The notes beneath the pieces were generated by a model. That model made no database searches, was not told the origin of the DNA, and worked only from the letters and a program-made list of their open reading frames with translations. From positions 372,001-436,000 of the forward strand of contig CBDHHF010000035.1 in NCBI GenBank assembly GCA_965263205.1: a stretch of DNA of 64,000 nucleotides. Direction: 5' to 3'. The stretch comes from JBCCIM01 sp965263205 (GTDB lineage: Bacteria > Bacteroidota > Rhodothermia > Rhodothermales > JAHQVL01). Positions 9,138-18,122 of this stretch are shown piece after piece. The first letter of the stretch is position 1. Every line of letters starts with the position of its first letter. The position numbers were made by a program, and so were the translations under genes.

Positions 9138-9914
9138 TTACCAGAGACGCCGCGATTTCTGATAGCGAGGATGATGGCGGAACGGATCTTTCGGCTCCTC
9201 TTTCATACGCATTCTCACAAAAAGCGCGATGATCACGCCGGCGAAAAATCCACCGATGTGCGCTGCATATGCCACACCGCCGGCGGTTTCGCCCGGTGCC
9301 ACCAGCGAACCCCAACCGCTCACAAACTGCATAACAATCCACGCCCCTATAGCAATAATAGCAGGAATCGATACCATCGTCCACAGAAAAATAGCGTGTA
9401 CGCGGTTTCGCGGGAAAAGCACCATATAGGCACCCAAGACCCCGGATATCGCCCCGGACGCACCAAGATTCGGAATAACACCAGACGGGTCCAGATAAAT
9501 CTGCGCATACGTCGCCACAACGCCACTCAACAGATAAAAGAGCAGAAACCGGACGGCGCCAAATCGAACTTCCACGTTATCCCCAAATATCCAAAGATAG
9601 AGCAGGTTACCAAACAGGTGCATGTATCCCCCATGCATAAACATTGCAGAAAGAATCGTGAGATAGATTGGCGTAGGCCCTGGTGCCTGGGGGATGGCCT
9701 GGCGTTCGCCGTTGATCGTAATCGACTCAGGTGCTACCAGGTCGATGCCGTTCACTATTTCATAGGGAATGACGCTGTAGCCATACGTGAAATTAGGATT
9801 GTCGCCCGCCTGCTGCAACAGAAAGAAAACGGCGAGGTTGAGGATGATGAGTCCGATGGTAACCGGAGCAAACCCTTTCAAATCTTTGTCATCATCACTG
9901 ATTGGAAACAGCAT
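9138..9914 (-). CDS. rhomboid family intramembrane serine protease
   Basis: A 258-residue integral membrane protease with six or seven hydrophobic helices. The catalytic serine is Ser153 in GASGAISG, and the histidine is His219 in AAHIGGF. The HLFGN motif (residues 99-103) supplies the oxyanion-site His and Asn. An insert of about 50 residues after the first helix (GYSVIPYEIVNG to APGPTP) is common in the bacterial subfamily. The C-terminal tail is basic and His/Arg-rich. It cleaves transmembrane segments of unknown partners. It is first in a two-gene unit with the SDR and divergent from tyrA. Confidence 0.95.
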   Translation of the reverse strand: MLFPISDDDKDLKGFAPVTIGLIILNLAVFFLLQQAGDNPNFTYGYSVIPYEIVNGIDLVAPESITINGERQAIPQAPGPTPIYLTILSAMFMHGGYMHLFGNLLYLWIFGDNVEVRFGAVRFLLFYLLSGVVATYAQIYLDPSGVIPNLGASGAISGVLGAYMVLFPRNRVHAIFLWTMVSIPAIIAIGAWIVMQFVSGWGSLVAPGETAGGVAYAAHIGGFFAGVIIALFVRMRMKEEPKDPFRHHPRYQKSRRLW

Positions 9915-10048
9915 AGCGTCTTTTTATACCTGTTGTGTGGGCCGCTTCGCGTGCGTAGGTAATCCAGTGTACAAATAGCTGGTGAATAAAGCTGAACCAG
10001 CCGTGGCATAGTATACTTTTTAGTAACTTCTGCCGCCATACAATTCTG

Positions 10049-10054
10049 TATAAT
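10049..10054 (+). promoter_or_regulatory. possible -10 element for tyrA
   Basis: A TATAAT hexamer lies 50 bases before the tyrA start in the divergent gap shared with the rhomboid gene. No good -35 hexamer is seen at the right distance, and Bacteroidota-type promoters differ, so this is only a suggestion. Confidence 0.2.
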
Positions 10055-10103
10055 TTTCTATGTACCCGCCAAGTTATAACGGGCTTGGCTCAAAATAACG
10101 GGC

Positions 10104-11210
10104 ATGATTCAAAAAATAGCCATAGTAGGCGTTGGACTAATCGGTGGATCGCTGGGACTGGCACTCAAAAAACATCGAAGCGAGCTTGAAATCTTTGGCT
10201 TTGACCAACCCGAAGTTCTTGACAAAGCCCTCGACAGAGGCGCTATTGATGTCCCTGCAGCAAGCCTGGAAGCCGCTGTCCGTGATGCTGATCTCGTGAT
10301 TCTGGCTGTACCCATTGCCAAAATCCTGCTCCTGACATCAGAGATAGCACCGCTACTTAAAGCCGGCGCCATCGTAACCGACGTGGGTTCGGTTAAAAAG
10401 CCGGTTGTCTCACACGCGGCCAAGGTGTTACCAGAATCAGTCACCTTTATTGGTGGCCACCCGATGGCCGGCTCAGAAAAAAGCGGAGTCCACCACGCCG
10501 ACCCCTTCCTTTTTGAAAACGCAACCTACGTGTTCTGCCCCCCCGAAGGCATGACCGAAGATACGTTTGCGGCAGCGTATGCCGGCTTACTCGATATTTT
10601 CCAGGCGATTGGTGCGCGCATCTTTGTCCTACCTGCAGAGCGCCACGACCGCATTGCGGCCGCTGTATCCCATCTCCCCCAGTTGCTTTCCGTGACCTTG
10701 ATGAACTACGTCGCCCACCACCACGAAAGTGACGATGCATTTTTGCAGCTCGCTGCAGGTGGGTTCAGGGATATGACACGGATTGCTTCTTCTTCGTTTG
10801 AAATGTGGCGTGATATCCTGGTCGCAAACGAAGGCCCCATCCTCGATATGCTGGCCGGCTTTGCAACAGACCTGCAAAAGATGCGCAACCGCGTTTTTGG
10901 CAACGACCTCGAAGACCTCCAGCACAGCTTCCAACAAGCACGCATTGGCCGCGACCTGATCCCTAAACACTCAAAAGGCTTTCTCCATCCCCTCGCCGAT
11001 GTGTACGTGTACGCAGAAGACAAACCGGGCTTCTTATATAAACTGATTGGCGTGCTGCACGAAGCCGAAATCGACATCAAAGACCTTGAGTTACTTAAAA
11101 TCAGAGAAGGCCTGGAAGGCGTATTCAGGATCGGCTTTTCCAATCGAAAAACGTCGATGCAGGCCATTGCGGCTCTTGAGTCAGCAGGATATACAGCTTT
11201 TCAGATGTAA
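10104..11210 (+). CDS. tyrA: prephenate dehydrogenase with ACT domain
   Basis: A 368-residue NAD(P)-dependent prephenate (or arogenate) dehydrogenase of tyrosine biosynthesis, acting in the cytoplasm. It has an N-terminal Rossmann motif (GVGLIGGSLG), a TDVGSVK segment, the catalytic region GGHPMAGSEKSG, and a helical dimerisation domain with HLPQLLS. The last 70 residues are an ACT regulatory domain (VYAEDKPGFLYKLIGVL), which suggests feedback control by tyrosine or another amino acid. There is no fused chorismate mutase or 3-phosphoshikimate transferase. A C7 run at 10538-10544 lies inside the gene and is in frame. Confidence 0.95.
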   Translation: MIQKIAIVGVGLIGGSLGLALKKHRSELEIFGFDQPEVLDKALDRGAIDVPAASLEAAVRDADLVILAVPIAKILLLTSEIAPLLKAGAIVTDVGSVKKPVVSHAAKVLPESVTFIGGHPMAGSEKSGVHHADPFLFENATYVFCPPEGMTEDTFAAAYAGLLDIFQAIGARIFVLPAERHDRIAAAVSHLPQLLSVTLMNYVAHHHESDDAFLQLAAGGFRDMTRIASSSFEMWRDILVANEGPILDMLAGFATDLQKMRNRVFGNDLEDLQHSFQQARIGRDLIPKHSKGFLHPLADVYVYAEDKPGFLYKLIGVLHEAEIDIKDLELLKIREGLEGVFRIGFSNRKTSMQAIAALESAGYTAFQM

Positions 11211-11718
11211 GATTTAGGGGTTACAAGTTGAAGGTTTCAAGTTGAAGGTATTTGTTTGAGGCCGTTGTGCTTTGTGATTTAATTTGTGATTGCTCGGGCG
11301 GTGGGTTTGTGACTGGCTATTGGCATACATGCAGGTTTTATCCCCGGTTTTATAAAGAAGAGGTGCAATTTTCTGTTCGATTCAGTACGTTTAAAAAGCT
11401 ACTCCTGGAAACGCAAGCTATCCGCAAGAATATTCCGTGAGACGAACTGGTCAATAACGGATTTAACGTTATTATTTATTATATTTAAGTCGGATTAGTA
11501 GTATCGTTATCCTCTTTGAATACAAAACGTTAGAATATCCGTAACACCCGATTGATTCTGGTTTTCATCGGGTGTATTATCTTTAAGAAATAACAGTATT
11601 AGCAACATTCTGCGGTGGCAGTTCGCCGGCCCTCCCGATCCAACGCCACGCGCAATCCAGACAGCGCATAGACGCAGTATATAAGACACAGCGTAAAACA
11701 CAGAGCATAAGACAACGC
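11211..11718 (+). other. 508-bp gap between tyrA and gcvT
   Basis: No convincing gene. Directly behind the tyrA stop lies TTACAAGTTGAAGG followed by TTTCAAGTTGAAGG, short motifs that belong to the dispersed 3'-end repeat family described at 36459. A hairpin occurs at 11544-11575. The stretch 11457-11500 is strongly AT-rich and may hold the gcvT promoter. I looked for a glycine riboswitch before gcvT and saw none. Confidence 0.4.
11544..11575 (+). terminator. hairpin, possible weak terminator
   Basis: A perfect 9-bp stem, ACACCCGAT (11544-11552) with ATCGGGTGT (11567-11575), has a 14-base loop and is followed by ATTATCTTT. The T-tract is weak. It could end tyrA read-through or act in the gcvT leader. 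Confidence 0.4.
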
Positions 11719-12834
11719 ATGGACCCTCAAACACTCAAGACTACTCCTTTGCACGCTCAGCATGTTGAACTGGGGGCCCGTATGATGCCCTTCGGTGGAT
11801 TCGATATGCCCGTACAGTACAGCGGCATCATCGACGAGCACATGGCGGTCCGCGAGGCAGCCGGCTTGTTTGATGTAAGCCATATGGGAGAATTTCTTGT
11901 TGATGGGCCTACCGCGCTTGATTCGATCCAGCGTATCGTAACCAACGACGCCAGCAAGCTCTACGATGGCCGCGCCATGTATACTGCCATGTGCATGCCC
12001 GACGGTGGGATCGTAGACGACCTGCTTGTCTATCGCCGTAGCGAATCAGCGTATATGCTGGTTGTTAATGCCTCCAATATTCAGAAAGACTGGGACTGGG
12101 TGTCACAGCACGTTCTCGAAGGTACCACCCTGCAAAACGTATCCGACGAGACGGCCCTGCTCGCCATACAGGGGCCTAAAGCATTTGACATCGTCCAGAC
12201 ACTGCTCGACGAATCCATTGCTGATCTGAAATTTTACCATTTTCTCGAACCGGCTTCCGGTGCGTTTCTGGGGCTAGACAGCGTGATCCTTTCTCACACG
12301 GGTTACACGGGTGAAAAAGGACTGGAGATCTATTGCAAAGCTGAAGACGCTGTAACGGTTTGGCAAGCGCTGCTCAAAGCCGGCGCAGCTTATGGCCTCA
12401 AGCCTGTTGGACTCGGTGCACGCGATACGCTGAGGCTGGAATCGGGCTTTTGCCTCTACGGCAACGATATCACCGACGAAACCTCTACGTATGAGGCAGG
12501 CCTCGGCTGGATCACGAAACTCAACAAAGGCGATTTTGTAGGAAAAACAGCGCTTGAGCGCATCAAGGCAGACGTACCTGATCGCAAACTGGTTGGCTTT
12601 GTCATGTCCGAACGCGGTATCCCCCGCACCGGAAATGCCATTGTAAACGCAGCAAACGAAGAGATTGGTGTTGTCACAAGTGGCACGCAATCCCCTATCC
12701 TGAGCAAAGGCATCGGCATGGGGTATGTGCCCAATGACAAACAGTACACCACACCGGGCAGCACCATCGGCATTAGCTCGCGAGGAAAGACCCGCGAAGC
12801 GATCATTACCAAGCCCCCTTTCCATAAATCCTGA
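11719..12834 (+). CDS. gcvT: aminomethyltransferase, T-protein of the glycine cleavage system
   Basis: A 371-residue folate-dependent T-protein. It releases ammonia from the aminomethylated H-protein and forms methylene-THF. Typical features are the N-terminal LKTTPLHAQHVELGARMMPFGGFDMPVQY region, the SHMGE motif, the TGYTGEKGLEIY segment, and the C-terminal barrel ending in GRTREA-like residues (RGKTREAIITKPPF). Length is typical. No gcvH or gcvP is nearby, so the other subunits must be encoded elsewhere. Only 8 bases separate it from ftsK, so the two are probably co-transcribed. Confidence 0.95.
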   Translation: MDPQTLKTTPLHAQHVELGARMMPFGGFDMPVQYSGIIDEHMAVREAAGLFDVSHMGEFLVDGPTALDSIQRIVTNDASKLYDGRAMYTAMCMPDGGIVDDLLVYRRSESAYMLVVNASNIQKDWDWVSQHVLEGTTLQNVSDETALLAIQGPKAFDIVQTLLDESIADLKFYHFLEPASGAFLGLDSVILSHTGYTGEKGLEIYCKAEDAVTVWQALLKAGAAYGLKPVGLGARDTLRLESGFCLYGNDITDETSTYEAGLGWITKLNKGDFVGKTALERIKADVPDRKLVGFVMSERGIPRTGNAIVNAANEEIGVVTSGTQSPILSKGIGMGYVPNDKQYTTPGSTIGISSRGKTREAIITKPPFHKS

Positions 12835-12842
12835 TTTAGGGA

Positions 12843-15506
12843 ATGGCCAAACGAATAGCAAAAGTAACATCCACGCGGGGAGCCAATGCCCCGGTAATCA
12901 GCTATGAGCGCAAAAGCGAATTGCTGGGCCTTTTCATGATGGCCATAGCATTTTGCGTGATGCTTGCGCTTTTCAGCTACAAGCCGATCGACGACACCCT
13001 TGTGCAAAGCTATACCTTTGGGGAAGCGTTTGCACTCGAAAACAATCGGGCAGAAAACGCGCTGGGACTTGTTGGTGCCACCATAGCGTACTACCTGATT
13101 CCAAATTTCCTCGGCTTGTCTATCCTCATCTGGCCCCTGCTCATGATGGCGTGGGGATATCTGTTTCTGAGAAACCGGCACTCGCTCTACCTGCCCATGT
13201 ACACCACGTTTGGCCTGATTGGCTCGTTTGAGCTGGCCTGCTTCTTTGGATGGTTTGGGACAACGTTCGATCTGAACACGTTGATACTAAGCGGGAACGC
13301 CGGCCTTGCCATGGCCGACTTTGCGATTCGGGCCCTTGGTGAAATCGGAAGTTTCTTCATTATTAGCGTATTGATTCTCATCACCGCGCTGCTGGTTGTC
13401 GACCGGGACTTTCAGAAATCGATGGATCGGCTTGAAGACGCTGCCCTCAATATCAAAGACCTGTTCACCGACTGGGGCACCATCATCCGGCGCGATGTCT
13501 TTGGCAATCGCAAGGAACGCAGAAAACTGCTCGAAGAGGAGCGTGCACGCCAACGCGGTATCGAAATTCCAGAAGAGCCTGAACCGAAGAAGAAAAAATC
13601 GGGTAGCAGCGCCAAGTCGGCTGCAACGCGTATCGCCTCGGTTGCCCAGGCCGCGCTCAACACAGCGACATCTACTGTCGGCTCCGTAAAATCAGAGCCA
13701 GCCCCTGCCCCACAGCCACAAGCACAGCAGGCACCTCCGCAATCAACTGGACCTAAATCTTCCGATGCTTTCAACCAGCAGCCGCCCGATGGTTACGCGG
13801 CTTCCCTGAATGATTACATCGCGCAGAACAAAACCAGGTCGGCCGGCGGCACCAACCCCGGCGCGACACCACAACCTGCACAACGCAGCAGCCTGAACCC
13901 CAATGCTATTAAGCAGGTGATTCAGCAGCAGGAAGCACCTCCAGGCGAGGTATCCATGAAAGTGCAGGAGCAGGTGAAAGAAGAGCGGGCCGAAAAAGTC
14001 ACAAATTCAGCGGCAAATGTGCAGCTGCGTGAAATACGCTACCGCTACCCCTCTGTCGAGCTCCTCGATACAACAGAAGATCAAATGACGATCGACTACG
14101 CGGAGCTGGAAGAGAACAAACAAATTCTACTCGACAAACTGGCTACGTACAATATCCAGATTACGGATATTAACGCAATCGTGGGGCCAACCATTACTAT
14201 GTACGAGCTGACGCCGGCACCCGGCATCAAAATCAGCCGCATCAAAGCCCTGGAAGATGACCTCGCCATGGCAATGGCCGCGCGTGGCATCCGTATGGTT
14301 GCGCCAATTCCTGGCAAATCAGCCGTCGGTGTTGAGATTCCAAACCGGCAACGTGAGCTCGTTCGTCTTCGCGACCTGATCGCCACCAAGAAGTTCAGGG
14401 ATAACAAAATGCGGCTCCCCTTCCCGATGGGCAAAACCATTGAAGGGCACGTGTTCATTCAAGACATCACGAGCATGCCGCACCTTCTGATTGCTGGTGC
14501 AACAGGTGCAGGTAAATCGGTTTGTTTGAATACGCTGATCACTGGATTGGTCTACGCATGCCACCCGTCCAATCTGAAGTTTGTGATGATCGATCCGAAG
14601 AAGATCGAATTGCAGCAATATGGGCGGATTGTCGATCACTACATTGCTATTCCGGAAGAAGCTGAGGCGCCCATCGTAACCGACGTATCCCAGGCTCTCG
14701 GCGTACTGAAGAGCTGTGAGCGCGAGATGGAATTCAGGTACACCCTGTTGCAGAAAGCCATGGTCCGGAGTCTGCATGACTACAACTTGAAATTCAGAAA
14801 TGGCGATCTGCCGGCTGAAGCAGGCCATCGTCACTTGCCTTACCTGGTTGTTGTGGTAGACGAGCTTGCTGACCTCATGCTCACCGCCGGCAAAGAAATT
14901 GAAGGCCCCATTGCCCGCCTCGCACAAATGGCTCGTGCTGTGGGTATTCACCTGATCCTCGCAACACAGCGCCCTTCCGTCGACGTAATTACCGGTCTGA
15001 TTAAAGCCAACTTCCCGGCACGTATTGCCTTCCAGGTAGCGTCTAAAATTGACTCACGCACCATTCTTGATCAGAACGGCGCTGAAGGCCTCGTCGGAAA
15101 CGGGGACATGCTGTACATGAAAGGCAGTAACCTGATTCGCCTGCAGGGACCGTTTATTTCTGTTGATGAAGTAGACTGCGTTACGGAGTACATTTCCGAC
15201 CAGGCCGGCACAGGGCCGTATTTCCTGCCGTCCATCGAAGATTCGCCAGAGCTCAAGCTCGACGGCCAGCCCCAAAGCGAACTTGATGAGCTCTTCCCGC
15301 AGGCCGCGCGTATCATCGTGCAGACCCAGCAAGGCTCGGTATCGCTGCTACAGCGCAAACTGTCTATCGGCTATACGCGGTCAGCGCGCATTGTCGACCA
15401 GCTAGAACGTGTTGGTATCGTTGGTCCGTTTGAAGGATCCAAAGCACGTCAAGTACTGGTAGCAACAGAAGGTGAGTTAATGGAAATCCTGAACGGAGTA
15501 GTTTAA
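12843..15506 (+). CDS. ftsK: FtsK/SpoIIIE DNA translocase
   Basis: An 887-residue septal DNA pump that clears and aligns chromosome termini during division. The N-terminus has four or five membrane helices (about 27-190). A Pro/Gln/Ala-rich linker follows (about 240-370), and then the alpha/beta motor with Walker A GATGAGKS (552-559) and a Walker B region ending VVVVDELADLM (about 668-678). The C-terminal winged-helix gamma domain (LLQRKLSIGYTRSARIVDQLE), which reads KOPS-type sites, is present. The length is short compared with E. coli FtsK because the linker is brief. It sits 8 bases after gcvT. Confidence 0.96.
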   Translation: MAKRIAKVTSTRGANAPVISYERKSELLGLFMMAIAFCVMLALFSYKPIDDTLVQSYTFGEAFALENNRAENALGLVGATIAYYLIPNFLGLSILIWPLLMMAWGYLFLRNRHSLYLPMYTTFGLIGSFELACFFGWFGTTFDLNTLILSGNAGLAMADFAIRALGEIGSFFIISVLILITALLVVDRDFQKSMDRLEDAALNIKDLFTDWGTIIRRDVFGNRKERRKLLEEERARQRGIEIPEEPEPKKKKSGSSAKSAATRIASVAQAALNTATSTVGSVKSEPAPAPQPQAQQAPPQSTGPKSSDAFNQQPPDGYAASLNDYIAQNKTRSAGGTNPGATPQPAQRSSLNPNAIKQVIQQQEAPPGEVSMKVQEQVKEERAEKVTNSAANVQLREIRYRYPSVELLDTTEDQMTIDYAELEENKQILLDKLATYNIQITDINAIVGPTITMYELTPAPGIKISRIKALEDDLAMAMAARGIRMVAPIPGKSAVGVEIPNRQRELVRLRDLIATKKFRDNKMRLPFPMGKTIEGHVFIQDITSMPHLLIAGATGAGKSVCLNTLITGLVYACHPSNLKFVMIDPKKIELQQYGRIVDHYIAIPEEAEAPIVTDVSQALGVLKSCEREMEFRYTLLQKAMVRSLHDYNLKFRNGDLPAEAGHRHLPYLVVVVDELADLMLTAGKEIEGPIARLAQMARAVGIHLILATQRPSVDVITGLIKANFPARIAFQVASKIDSRTILDQNGAEGLVGNGDMLYMKGSNLIRLQGPFISVDEVDCVTEYISDQAGTGPYFLPSIEDSPELKLDGQPQSELDELFPQAARIIVQTQQGSVSLLQRKLSIGYTRSARIVDQLERVGIVGPFEGSKARQVLVATEGELMEILNGVV

Positions 15507-15530
15507 TCCGAATGACTGCAGTACGCGTAA

Positions 15531-16679
15531 ATGCCCATGTCCGTTGATCAATCATTTCCCCGACTCGGGATCATGGGCGGCGGTCAGTTGGGCCGCATGA
15601 TGGCCATCGCGGCTATCCCAATGGGGATCGATATTAGATTCCTCTCCCCGACCTCTGATGGCCCCATGCAAGGCCTCGGTGAGCACGTTATTGGCGATTG
15701 GCACGACCCCGAAGTCTTACGCACGTTTGCCGCTGGCTGTACGTCGATTACTGTTGAAAGTGAATGGGCGCCGGCAGAAAATCTGCTCGACATAATACCA
15801 GCTGAGACGGGTCTTTGGCCGCATCCAGAGACGCTACTGAAGATCCGCAATAAAGGGATACAGAAAAAAACACTTGAAGCGGCAGGTTTACCCGTGCCGG
15901 CCTTCGCCTGCTGTGAAACCATTGAGCAAGCCAAAGAGGCCGCAGCCGGCTTCGGTTATCCCGTGCTGCTAAAACGCTACCTGGGGTCATACGATGGATA
16001 CGGCAACGCCACAGTAAAAACGCATGAGGCCCTTGAAGCAGCGTGGCCCAAGCTCGCTGATGAATCAGGCCTTATGGTTGAGGCATGGGTCCCGTTTGTG
16101 CGCGAGCTATCTGTGCTTATTGCGCGTCGGCCTGGAGGAGAATATGTCATTTATCCGGTAGCCTACACAGAGCAGAAAGACCATCGGTGTCATGCCGTTG
16201 TGGTGCCGGCTGCTGTAAGCGATGCAACGGCTGCCAAGGCAACAGCCATCGGCCTCAAAGCCGTAGAGGCGGTGCAGGGTGTGGGCATTACCGCTGTAGA
16301 GTTATTTGAGCTTGCGGATGGTTCGGTGCTTGTCAATGAGTTGGCCCCCCGCCCCCACAACACGGGCCACTACTCTATCGAAGGCTGTTATGCCTCACAG
16401 TTTGAGAACCACGTACGCGCCGTACTTGACTTGCCGTTAGGCAATCCAGCACTCCGTCAGCCGGTTGCTGTGATGATCAATGTGCTAGGCCATCGGGAGT
16501 CTGTACCCGAAACCCATGGATATCAGGAAGCACTCCAGGTCCCGGGTGCAGCCATTCACATCTACGGTAAAACCGGCGTTCGACCCAAAAGAAAAATGGG
16601 GCACGTTACAACAACGGGTAAAGACCCCAAAGCAGTACGAGAGCTGGCTGAAAAGGCAGCCAATTTGATTCAACTTTAA
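15531..16679 (+). CDS. purK: N5-carboxyaminoimidazole ribonucleotide synthase
   Basis: A 382-residue ATP-grasp enzyme of purine synthesis. It converts AIR, bicarbonate and ATP to N5-CAIR. It has the N-terminal GGGQLGRMM motif, the ATP-grasp segment GYPVLLKRYLGSYDGYGN, and the metal/phosphate site VNELAPRPHNTGHYSIE. The start at 15531 gives MPMSVDQ; the second Met six bases on is an alternative. It is followed 12 bases later by purE, whose product uses N5-CAIR, so the pair forms a two-gene unit. Confidence 0.97.
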   Translation: MPMSVDQSFPRLGIMGGGQLGRMMAIAAIPMGIDIRFLSPTSDGPMQGLGEHVIGDWHDPEVLRTFAAGCTSITVESEWAPAENLLDIIPAETGLWPHPETLLKIRNKGIQKKTLEAAGLPVPAFACCETIEQAKEAAAGFGYPVLLKRYLGSYDGYGNATVKTHEALEAAWPKLADESGLMVEAWVPFVRELSVLIARRPGGEYVIYPVAYTEQKDHRCHAVVVPAAVSDATAAKATAIGLKAVEAVQGVGITAVELFELADGSVLVNELAPRPHNTGHYSIEGCYASQFENHVRAVLDLPLGNPALRQPVAVMINVLGHRESVPETHGYQEALQVPGAAIHIYGKTGVRPKRKMGHVTTTGKDPKAVRELAEKAANLIQL

Positions 16680-16691
16680 TCGAGTACCTTT

Positions 16692-17198
16692 ATGTCCACC
16701 CCAGTGATTGGTATCGCGATGGGCAGTGAATCTGATCTGCCCGTTATGGAGGAAGCTGCAAAAATCCTCACCTCGTTCGAAGTACCTTTTGAAATGCGCG
16801 TCCTCTCTGCACACCGCACGCCCCAGGCGATGCAAACGTATGCTGAATCAGCACACGCGCGCGGCATTAAAGTAATCATCGCCGGCGCCGGCGGGGCAGC
16901 GCACTTGCCGGGTATGATTGCGGCAAGCACACCACTGCCAGTTATTGGTGTCCCCGTACCTACGCGCAACCTGAAAGGGATGGATTCGTTGCTGTCGATT
17001 GTGCAAATGCCGGGCGGAGTGCCAGTTGCAACCGTTGCGATTGGCGGCGCAAAAAACGCCGGCCTGTTAGCCCTGCAAATTTTAGCAACAGGCGACGCAG
17101 CTTTGATGGATAAAATTGCGACTTACAAGCAAGAGCTGATTACGCTTGTAGAGGGAATGGATGCGCGTGTGCAACAACATGGGAGCTCTATCAGCTAA
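16692..17198 (+). CDS. purE: N5-CAIR mutase
   Basis: A 168-residue class I PurE that rearranges N5-CAIR to CAIR. The motifs GSESDLPVM, SAHRTP and AGAGGAAHLPGM, which line the active site, are all intact. It is the second gene of a purK-purE unit with a 12-base gap. It is followed by a long repeat region, so transcription probably ends within about 100 bases, although no strong hairpin with a T-tract is obvious. Confidence 0.97.
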   Translation: MSTPVIGIAMGSESDLPVMEEAAKILTSFEVPFEMRVLSAHRTPQAMQTYAESAHARGIKVIIAGAGGAAHLPGMIAASTPLPVIGVPVPTRNLKGMDSLLSIVQMPGGVPVATVAIGGAKNAGLLALQILATGDAALMDKIATYKQELITLVEGMDARVQQHGSSIS

Positions 17199-17231
17199 CC
17201 AGCGCAAATCCCTCTCATCCAGAGCCCTGTA

Positions 17232-17325
17232 GCAGGAAGATTGCTGAATGCGGATTGTTGATTGCAGCATGCTGATCTGCTTCAACCCTGTAACCCTAAG
17301 CCCCGCGAAGGCTCGCTACCCGAAT
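17232..17325 (-). repeat. dispersed element, copy 1
   Basis: Read on the minus strand, this stretch contains GTTGAAGCAGATCAGCAT, then ATCAACAATCCGCATTCAGC, preceded by CCTTCGCGGGGCTTA. A closely similar stretch on the plus strand occurs at about 40930-41018 before rfbB. The two copies are inverted relative to each other and about 24 kb apart. It is not coding. Confidence 0.7.
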
Positions 17326-17344
17326 GGCACCTCCGCCCCAATCC

Positions 17345-18110
17345 TGTCATTCTGAGCCTGCCGAAGAATCTGAGCGGCCACCTTGCTTTGCTATAGCAAC
17401 GTACATAGCCAAACCTCTCTGGATACCGGATCAAGTCCGGCATGACGTGGGGAAGGCAGACCGCTCGACCTCTGTCACCCTGAGCCCCGCGAAGGATCGC
17501 TACCCGAATAACGCTGTGCTCGACCCATGTCATCCTGAGCGAAGCCGAAGGATCTGGGCGTGCACTGTGCATTGCTGCACCTACGCTCATAGCCAAGGCA
17601 CTCTGGATACCGGATCAAGTCCGGCATGACCTGGGGAAGGCAGACCGCTCGACCTCTGTCACCCTGAGCCCGCGAAGGATCGCTACCCGAATGGCGCTGT
17701 GCTCGACCCATGTCATCCTGAGCGAAGCCGAAGGATCTGGGCGTGCACTGTGCATTGCTGCACCTACGCTCACAGCCAAGGCACTCTGGATACCGGATCA
17801 AGTCCGGCATGACGTGGGGAAGGCAGACCGCTCGACCTCTGTCACCCTGAGCCCCGCAAAGGGTCTCTTCCCGAATAGCGCTGTGCTCAACCCATGTCAT
17901 CCTGAGCGAAGCCGAAGGATCTGGGCGTGCACTGTGCATTGCTGCACCTACGCTCACAGCCAAGGCACTCTGGATACCGGATCAAGTGCGGCATGACGTG
18001 GGGAAGGCAGACCGCTCGACCTCTGTCACCCTGAGCCCGCGAAGGGTCTCTTCCCGAATAGCGCTGCTCGACCCATGTCATCCTAAGCGAAGCCGAAGGA
18101 TCTCTACCCG
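17345..18110. repeat. tandem array of about 183-bp units
   Basis: The landmark TGTCAT-CTGAGC (or its variant) starts at 17345, 17528, 17711, 17895 and 18076, a period of 181-184 bases and about 4.2 units. Each full unit joins three modules: CATCCTGAGCGAAGCCGAAG, then a spacer with GTGCACTGTGCATTGCTGC, then GGATACCGGATCAAGTCCGG with CATGACGTGGGGAAGGCAGACC. The modules resemble dispersed intergenic repeats found singly elsewhere in the window (2618-2646 and about 40931-40962). The first unit is the most diverged. Open frames here are by-products of the repeats. Confidence 0.9.
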
Positions 18111-18122
18111 GAGGGCACTGCC

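Noticed and set aside
9171..9962. 263-codon plus-strand frame opposite the rhomboid gene
   Set aside because: The minus-strand rhomboid has complete catalytic motifs; the reverse frame is His/Arg-rich without a family.
10538..10544. C7 tract in tyrA as another frameshift
   Set aside because: The frame is continuous through it (VFCPPEGM) and the protein is complete, so no base needs to be removed.
11252..11440. 62-codon frame behind tyrA
   Set aside because: It uses TTG, has unusual composition and no conserved motif, and starts in repeat-derived sequence.
11440..11718. Glycine riboswitch before gcvT
   Set aside because: No conserved aptamer core was found; only a simple hairpin at 11544-11575 is present.
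17324..18081. Several 64-162 codon frames on both strands within the tandem array
   Set aside because: They repeat with the 183-bp period and are explained by the non-coding units; the encoded sequences have no start signals or known domains.
17345..18110. Possible CRISPR array
   Set aside because: The units are about 183 bases and similar along their whole length, with no unique spacers of 30-40 bases and no cas genes.
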